A stretch of 64,000 bases of DNA. Source: Sepiola atlantica. Taxonomy: Eukaryota; Mollusca; Cephalopoda; Sepiida; Sepiolidae. The translations under genes and the position numbers were made by a program. Every line of letters starts with the position of its first letter. Position 1 is the first letter of the stretch. The notes beneath the pieces were generated by a model, which ran no database searches, was not told the origin of the DNA, and saw only the letters and a program-made list of their open reading frames with translations. The stretch lies in the NCBI GenBank assembly GCA_963556195.1, contig CAUVYP010000244.1, forward strand, positions 682,001-746,000, read 5' to 3'. Positions 52,170 to 61,467 of the stretch are shown one piece after another.

Positions 52170-55100
52170 TTAGTGCGATTTAAAAGGTATATCGCTTGTG
52201 TAAATAACTTACACATTTATAAGAATTGTGCTCCGAAACTTTGCAGACATTAGCGGACACACATTTTCTACTGAAGTACCAAGTTTCAGAAGTTCAGCTC
52301 TTGTACTCCCGGAGATATGTCGATACAAACTGAATACGCAAAACATCAACAAAATTTAGTGCGATTTTAAGTTGATATCGCTTTTGTTTATAACTTCCAC
52401 ATTTATGAGAATTGTGCTCCGAAACTTTGCAGACAATAGCGGACACACATTTTCTACTGATGTACGAAGTTTCAGAAGTTCAGCTCTTGTACTCCCGGAG
52501 ATATGTCGATACAAACTGAATACGCAAAACATAAACAAAATTTAGTGCGATTTAAAGTTGATAGGTCTTTTGTTAATAACTTCCACATTTATAAGAATTG
52601 TGCTCCGAAACTTTGCAGACATTAGCGGACACCCATTTTCTACTGAAGTACCAAGTTTCATAAGTTCAGCTCTTGTACTCCCGGAGATATGTCGATACAA
52701 ACTGAATACGCAAAACATCAACAAAATTTAGTGCGATTTAAAGTTGATATCGCTTGTGTTTATAACTTCCACATTTATAAGAATTGTGCTCTGAAACTTT
52801 GCAGACATTAGCGGACACACATTTTCTACTGAAGTACCAAGTTTCAGAAGTTCAGCTCTTGTACTCCCGGAGATATGTCGATACAAACTGAATACGCAAA
52901 ACATCAACAAAATTTAGTGCGATTTTAAGTTGATATCGCTTTTGTTTATAACTTCCACATTTATAAGAATTGTGCTCTGAAACTTTGCAGACATTAGCGG
53001 ACACACATTTTCTACTGAAGTACCAAGTTTCAGAAGTTCAGCTCTTGTACTCCCGGAGATATGTCGATACAAACTGAATACGCAAAACATCAACAAAATT
53101 TAGTGCGATTTAAAAGGTATATCGCTTGTGTTAATAACTTACACATTTATAAGAATTGTGCTCCGAAACTTTGCAGACATTAGCGGACACACATTTTCTA
53201 CTGAAGTACCAAGTTTCAGAAGTTCAGCTCTTGTACTCCCGGAGATATGTCGATACAAACTGAATACGCAAAACATCAACAAAATTTAGTGCGATTTTAA
53301 GTTGATATCGCTTTTGTTTATAACTTCCACATTTATAAGAATTGTGCTCCGAAACTTTGCAGACATTAGCGGACACACATTTTCTACTGAAGTACCAAGT
53401 TTCAGAAGTTCAGCTCTTGTACTCCCGGAGATATGTCGATACAAGCTGAATACGCAAAACATAAACAAAATTTAGTGCGATTTAAAGTTGATAGGTCTTT
53501 TGTTAATAACTTCCACATTTATAAGAATTGTGCTCCGAAACTTTGCAGACATTAGCGGACACCCATTTTCTACTGAAGTACCAAGTTTCATAAGTTCAGC
53601 TCTTGTACTCCCGGAGATATGTCGATACAAACTGAATACGCAAAACATCAACAAAATTTAGTGCGATTTTAAGTTGATATCGCTTGTGTTTATAACTTCC
53701 ACATTTATAAGAATTGTGCTCTGAAACTTTGCAGACATTAGCGGACACACATTTTCTACTGAAGTACCAAGTTTCAGAAGTTCAGCTCTTGTACTCCCGG
53801 AGATATGTCGATACAAACTGAATACGCAAAACATCAACAAAATTTAGTGCGATTTTAAGTTGATATCGCTTTTGTTTATAACTTCCACATTTATAAGAAT
53901 TGTGCTCTGAAACTTTGCAGACATTAGCGGACACACATTTTCTACTGAAGTACCAAGTTTCAGAAGTTCAGCTCTTGTACTCCCGGAGATATGTCGATAC
54001 AAACTGAATACGCAAAACATCAACAAAATTTAGTGCGATTTAAAAGGTATATCGCTTGTGTTAATAACTTACACATTTATAAGAATTGTGCTCCGAAACT
54101 TTGCAGACATTAGCGGACACACATTTTCTACTGAAGTACCAAGTTTCAGAAGTTCAGCTCTTGTACTCCCGGAGATATGTCGATACAAACTGAATACGCA
54201 AAACATCAACAAAATTTAGTGCGATTTTAAGTTGATATCGCTTTTGTTTATAACTTCCACATTTATAAGAATTGTGCTCCGAAACTTTGCAGACATTAGC
54301 GGACACACATTTTCTACTGAAGTACCAAGTTTCAGAAGTTCAGCTCTTGTACTCCCGGAGATATGTCGATACAAACTGAATACGCAAAACATCAACAAAA
54401 TTTAGTGCGATTTTAAGTTGATATCGCTTTTGTTTATAACTTCCACATTTATAAGAATTGTGCTCTGAAACTTTGCAGACATTAGCGGACACACATTTTC
54501 TACTGAAGTACCAAGTTTCAGAAGTTCAGCTCTTGTACTCCCGGAGATATGTCGATACAAACTGAATACGCAAAACATCAACAAAATTTAGTGCGATTTT
54601 AAGTTGATATCGCTTTTGTTTATAACTTCCACATTTATAAGAATTGTGCTCTGAAACTTTGCAGACATTAGCGGACACACATTTCCTACTGAAGTACCAA
54701 GTTTCAGAAGTTCAGCTCTTGTACTCCCGGAGATATGTCGATACAAACTGAATACGCAAAACATCAACAAAATTTAGTGCGATTTTAAGTTGATATCGCT
54801 TTTGTTTATAACTTCCACATTTATAAGAATTGTGCTCCGAAACTTTGCAGACAATAGCGGACACACATTTTCTACTGATGTACGAAGTTTCAGAAGTTCA
54901 GCTCTTGTACTCCCGGAGATATGTCGATACAAACTGAATACGCAAAACATAAACAAAATTTAGTGCGATTTAAAGTTGATAGGTCTTTTGTTAATAACTT
55001 CCACATTTATAAGAATTGTGCTCCGAAACTTTGCAGACATAAGCGGACACCCATTTGCTACTGAAGTACCAAGTTTCATAAGTTCAGCTCTTGTACTCCC

Positions 55101-55331
55101 GGAGATATGTCGATACAAACTGAATACGCAAAACATCAACAACATTTAGTGCGATTTTAAGTTGATATCGCTTTTGTTTATAACTTCCACATTTATAAGA
55201 ATTGTGCTCTGAAACTTTGCAGACATTAGCGGACACACATTTTCTACTGAAGTACCAAGTTTCAGAAGTTCAGCTCTTGTACTCCCGGAGATATGTCGAT
55301 ACAAACTGAATACGCAAAACATCAACAAAAT
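52170..55331. repeat. 17-monomer HOR, copy 1 (3,162 bp)
   Basis: Order: C A B E E2 C A* B E E2 C G E2 E2 A B E2. The first C has GTGTAAATAACTTACAC; the other two C copies have GTGTTAATAACTTACAC. A* (53286) keeps the CATAAAC right end of type A but has a plain left half and ACAAGCTGAAT. The E at 52728 begins GATTTAAAGTTG. The E2 at 54588 has ATTTCCTACTG, and the B at 54960 has ATTTGCTACTG. Confidence 0.9.
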
Positions 55332-57563
55332 TTAGTGCAATTTAAAAGGTATATCGCTTGTGTAAATAACTTACACATTTATAAGAATTGTGCTCCGAAA
55401 CTTTGCAGACATTAGCGGACACACATTTTCTACTGAAGTACCAAGTTTCAGAAGTTCAGCTCTTGTACTCCCGGAGATATGTCGATACAAACTGAATACG
55501 CAAAACATCAACAAAATTTAGTGCGATTTTAAGTTGATATCGCTTTTGTTTATAACTTCCACATTTATAAGAATTGTGCTCCGAAACTTTGCAGACATTA
55601 GCGGACACACATTTTCTACTGAAGTACCAAGTTTCAGAAGTTCAGCTCTTGTACTCCCGGAGATATGTCGATACAAGCTGAATACGCAAAACATAAACAA
55701 AATTTAGTGCGATTTAAAGTTGATAGGTCTTTTGTTAATAACTTCCACATTTATAAGAATTGTGCTCCGAAACTTTGCAGACATTAGCGGACACCCATTT
55801 TCTACTGAAGTACCAAGTTTCATAAGTTCAGCTGTTGTACTCCCGGAGATATGTCGATACAAACTGAATACGCAAAACATCAACAAAATTTAGTGCGATT
55901 TTAAGTTGATATCGCTTGTGTTTATAACTTCCACATTTATAAGAATTGTGCTCTGAAACTTTGCAGACATTAGCGGACACACATTTTCTACTGAAGTACC
56001 AAGTTTCAGAAGTTCAGCTCTTGTACTCCCGGAGATATGTCGATACAAACTGAATACGCAAAACATCAACAAAATTTAGTGCGATTTTAAGTTGATATCG
56101 CTTTTGTTTATAACTTCCACATTTATAAGAATTGTGCTCTGAAACTTTGCAGACATTAGCGGACACACATTTTCTACTGAAGTACCAAGTTTCAGAAGTT
56201 CAGCTCTTGTACTCCCGGAGATATGTCGATACAAACTGAATACGCAAAACATCAACAAAATTTAGTGCGATTTAAAAGGTATATCGCTTGTGTTAATAAC
56301 TTACACATTTATAAGAATTGTGCTCCGAAACTTTGCAGACATTAGCGGACACACATTTTCTACTGAAGTACCAAGTTTCAGAAGTTCAGCTCTTGTACTC
56401 CCGGAGATATGTCGATACAAACTGAATACGCAAAACATCAACAAAATTTAGTGCGATTTTAAGTTGATATCGCTTTTGTTTATAACTTCCACATTTATAA
56501 GAATTGTGCTCCGAAACTTTGCAGACATTAGCGGACACACATTTTCTACTGAAGTACCAAGTTTCAGAAGTTCAGCTCTTGTACTCCCGGAGATATGTCG
56601 ATACAAACTGAATACGCAAAACATCAACAAAATTTAGTGCGATTTTAAGTTGATATCGCTTTTGTTTATAACTTCCACATTTATAAGAATTGTGCTCTGA
56701 AACTTTGCAGACATTAGCGGACACACATTTTCTACTGAAGTACCAAGTTTCAGAAGTTCAGCTCTTGTACTCCCGGAGATATGTCGATACAAACTGAATA
56801 CGCAAAACATCAACAAAATTTAGTGCGATTTTAAGTTGATATCGCTTTTGTTTATAACTTCCACATTTATAAGAATTGTGCTCTGAAACTTTGCAGACAT
56901 TAGCGGACACACATTTCCTACTGAAGTACCAAGTTTCAGAAGTTCAGCTCTTGTACTCCCGGAGATATGTCGATACAAACTGAATACGCAAAACATCAAC
57001 AAAATTTAGTGCGATTTTAAGTTGATATCGCTTTTGTTTATAACTTCCACATTTATGAGAATTGTGCTCCGAAACTTTGCAGACAATAGCGGACACACAT
57101 TTTCTACTGATGTACGAAGTTTCAGAAGTTCAGCTCTTGTACTCCCGGAGATATGTCGATACAAACTGAATACGCAAAACATAAACAAAATTTAGTGCGA
57201 TTTAAAGTTGATAGGTCTTTTGTTAATAACTTCCACATTTATAAGAATTGTGCTCCGAAACTTTGCAGACATTAGCGGACACCCATTTGCTACTGAAGTA
57301 CCAAGTTTCATAAGTTCAGCTCTTGTACTCCCGGAGATATGTCGATACAAACTGAATACGCAAAACATCAACAAAATTTAGTGCGATTTTAAGTTGATAT
57401 CGCTTTTGTTTATAACTTCCACATTTATAAGAATTGTGCTCTGAAACTTTGCAGACATTAGCGGACACACATTTTCTACTGAAGTACCAAGTTTCAGAAG
57501 TTCAGCTCTTGTACTCCCGGAGATATGTCGATACAAACTGAATACGCAAAACATCAACAAAAT
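55332..57563. repeat. 17-monomer HOR, short copy of 12 monomers (2,232 bp)
   Basis: Order: C A* B E E2 C G E2 E2 A B E2. It equals the flanking 17-mers with five monomers missing after the first C. The first C has GTGTAAATAACTTACAC, like the first C of the 17-mer, but is followed by A*, which in the 17-mer follows the second C. This is the pattern expected from a clean 930-bp deletion between two C-A pairs. Confidence 0.9.
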
Positions 57564-60500
57564 TTAGTGCGATTTAAAAGGTATATCGCTTGTGTAAATA
57601 ACTTACACATTTATAAGAATTGTGCTCCGAAACTTTGCAGACATTAGCGGACACACATTTTCTACTGAAGTACCAAGTTTCAGAAGTTCAGCTCTTGTAC
57701 TCCCGGAGATATGTCGATACAAACTGAATACGCAAAACATCAACAAAATTTAGTGCGATTTTAAGTTGATATCGCTTTTGTTTATAACTTCCACATTTAT
57801 GAGAATTGTGCTCCGAAACTTTGCAGACAATAGCGGACACACATTTTCTACTGATGTACGAAGTTTCAGAAGTTCAGCTCTTGTACTCCCGGAGATATGT
57901 CGATACAAACTGAATACGCAAAACATAAACAAAATTTAGTGCGATTTAAAGTTGATAGGTCTTTTGTTAATAACTTCCACATTTATAAGAATTGTGCTCC
58001 GAAACTTTGCAGACATTAGCGGACACCCATTTTCTACTGAAGTACCAAGTTTCATAAGTTCAGCTCTTGTACTCCCGGAGATATGTCGATACAAACTGAA
58101 TACGCAAAACATCAACAAAATTTAGTGCGATTTAAAGTTGATATCGCTTGTGTTTATAACTTCCACATTTATAAGAATTGTGCTCTGAAACTTTGCAGAC
58201 ATTAGCGGACACACATTTTCTACTGAAGTACCAAGTTTCAGAAGTTCAGCTCTTGTACTCCCGGAGATATGTCGATACAAACTGAATACGCAAAACATCA
58301 ACAAAATTTAGTGCGATTTTAAGTTGATATCGCTTTTGTTTATAACTTCCACATTTATAAGAATTGTGCTCTGAAACTTTGCAGACATTAGCGGACACAC
58401 ATTTTCTACTGAAGTACCAAGTTTCAGAAGTTCAGCTCTTGTACTCCCGGAGATATGTCGATACAAACTGAATACGCAAAACATCAACAAAATTTAGTGC
58501 GATTTAAAAGGTATATCGCTTGTGTTAATAACTTACACATTTATAAGAATTGTGCTCCGAAACTTTGCAGACATTAGCGGACACACATTTTCTACTGAAG
58601 TACCAAGTTTCAGAAGTTCAGCTCTTGTACTCCCGGAGATATGTCGATACAAACTGAATACGCAAAACATCAACAAAATTTAGTGCGATTTTAAGTTGAT
58701 ATCGCTTTTGTTTATAACTTCCACATTTATAAGAATTGTGCTCCGAAACTTTGCAGACATTAGCGGACACACATTTTCTACTGAAGTACCAAGTTTCAGA
58801 AGTTCAGCTCTTGTACTCCCGGAGATATGTCGATACAAGCTGAATACGCAAAACATAAACAAAATTTAGTGCGATTTTAAGTTGATATCGCTTGTGTTTA
58901 TAACTTCCACATTTATAAGAATTGTGCTCCGAAACTTTGCAGACATTAGCGGACACCCATTTTCTACTGAAGTACCAAGTTTCATAAGTTCAGCTCTTGT
59001 ACTCCCGGAGATATGTCGATACAAACTGAATACGCAAAACATCAACAAAATTTAGTGCGATTTTAAGTTGATATCGCTTGTGTTTATAACTTCCACATTT
59101 ATAAGAATTGTGCTCTGAAACTTTGCAGACATTAGCGGACACACATTTTCTACTGAAGTACCAAGTTTCAGAAGTTCAGCTCTTGTACTCCCGGAGATAT
59201 GTCGATACAAACTGAATACGCAAAACATCAACAAAATTTAGTGCGATTTTAAGTTGATATCGCTTTTGTTTATAACTTCCACATTTATAAGAATTGTGCT
59301 CTGAAACTTTGCAGACATTAGCGGACACACATTTTCTACTGAAGTACCAAGTTTCAGAAGTTCAGCTCTTGTACTCCCGGAGATATGTCGATACAAACTG
59401 AATACGCAAAACATCAACAAAATTTAGTGCGATTTAAAAGGTATATCGCTTGTGTTAATAACTTACACATTTATAAGAATTGTGCTCCGAAACTTTGCAG
59501 ACATTAGCGGACACACATTTTCTACTGAAGTACCAAGTTTCAGAAGTTCAGCTCTTGTACTCCCGGAGATATGTCGATACAAACTGAATACGCAAAACAT
59601 CAACAAAATTTAGTGCGATTTTAAGTTGATATCGCTTTTGTTTATAACTTCCACATTTATAAGAATTGTGCTCCGAAACTTTGCAGACATTAGCGGACAC
59701 ACATTTTCTACTGAAGTACCAAGTTTCAGAAGTTCAGCTCTTGTACTCCCGGAGATATGTCGATACAAACTGAATACGCAAAACATCAACAAAATTTAGT
59801 GCGATTTTAAGTTGATATCGCTTTTGTTTATAACTTCCACATTTATAAGAATTGTGCTCTGAAACTTTGCAGACATTAGCGGACACACATTTTCTACTGA
59901 AGTACCAAGTTTCAGAAGTTCAGCTCTTGTACTCCCGGAGATATGTCGATACAAACTGAATACGCAAAACATCAACAAAATTTAGTGCGATTTTAAGTTG
60001 ATATCGCTTTTGTTTATAACTTCCACATTTATAAGAATTGTGCTCTGAAACTTTGCAGACATTAGCGGACACACATTTCCTACTGAAGTACCAAGTTTCA
60101 GAAGTTCAGCTCTTGTACTCCCGGAGATATGTCGATACAAACTGAATACGCAAAACATCAACAAAATTTAGTGCGATTTTAAGTTGATATCGCTTTTGTT
60201 TATAACTTCCACATTTATGAGAATTGTGCTCCGAAACTTTGCAGACAATAGCGGACACACATTTTCTACTGATGTACGAAGTTTCAGAAGTTCAGCTCTT
60301 GTACTCCCGGAGATATGTCGATACAAACTGAATACGCAAAACATAAACAAAATTTAGTGCGATTTAAAGTTGATAGGTCTTTTGTTAATAACTTCCACAT
60401 TTATAAGAATTGTGCTCCGAAACTTTGCAGACATTAGCGGACACCCATTTGCTACTGAAGTACCAAGTTTCATAAGTTCAGCTCTTGTACTCCCGGAGAT

Positions 60501-60725
60501 ATGTCGATACAAACTGAATACGCAAAACATCAACAAAATTTAGTGCGATTTTAAGTTGATATCGCTTTTGTTTATAACTTCCACATTTATAAGAATTGTG
60601 CTCTAAAACTTTGCAGACATTAGCGGACACACATTTTCTACTGAAGTACCAAGTTTCAGAAGTTCAGCTCTTGTACTCCCGGAGATATGTCGATACAAAC
60701 TGAATACGCAAAACATCAACAAAAT
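57564..60725. repeat. 17-monomer HOR, copy 3 (3,162 bp)
   Basis: Same order as 52170-55331, including all five monomers missing from the middle copy; the offset to copy 1 is 5,394 bp, or 29 monomers. The B at 58866 is altered: its left part is E-like (GCTTGTGTTTA), while the right part keeps the CACCCATT and TTCATAAG marks of B, so a patch of about 60 bp has been replaced. The last monomer (60540) has CTCTAAAAC. Confidence 0.9.
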
Positions 60726-61467
60726 TTAGTGCGATTTTAAGTTGATATCGCTTTTGTTTATAACTTCCACATTTATAAGAATTGTGCTCCGAAACTTTGC
60801 AGACATTAGCGGACACCCATTTTCTACTGAAGTACCAAGTTTCAGAAGTTCAGCTCTTGTACTCCCGGAGATATGTCGATACAAACTGAATACGCAAAAC
60901 ATCAACAAAATTTAGTGCGATTTTAAGTTGATATCGCTTGTGTTTATAACTTCCACATTTATAAGAATTGTGCTCTGAAACTTTGCAGACATTAGCGGAC
61001 ACACATTTTCTACTTAAGTACCAAGTTTCAGAAGTTCAGCTCTGTACTCCCGGAGATATGTCGATACAAACTGAATACGCAAAACATCAACAAAATTTAG
61101 TGCGATTTTAAGTTGATATCGCTTGTGTTTATAACTTCCACATTTATAAGAATTGTGCTCCGAAACTTTGCAGACATTAGCGGACACCCATTTTCTACTG
61201 AAGTACCAAGTTTCAGAAGTTCAGCTCTTGTACTCCCGGAGATATGTCGATACAAACTGAATACGCAAAACATCAACAAAATTTAGTGCGATTTTAAGTT
61301 GATATCGCTTGTGTTTATAACTTCCACATTTATAAGAATTGTGCTCTGAAACTTTGCAGACATTAGCGGACACACATTTTCTACTGAAGTACCAAGTTTC
61401 AGAAGTTCAGCTCTGTACTCCCGGAGATATGTCGATACAAACTGAATACGCAAAACATCAACAAAAT
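60726..61467. repeat. 371-bp dimer in two tandem copies
   Basis: Each copy is a 186-bp monomer with CACCCATT followed by a 185-bp E monomer with CAGCTCTGTACTCC, one T short of CAGCTCTTGTACTCC. Copies run 60726-61096 and 61097-61467. The first monomers differ at GCTTTTGTTTA versus GCTTGTGTTTA, and the first E has TACTTAAG where the second has TACTGAAG. Confidence 0.87.
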
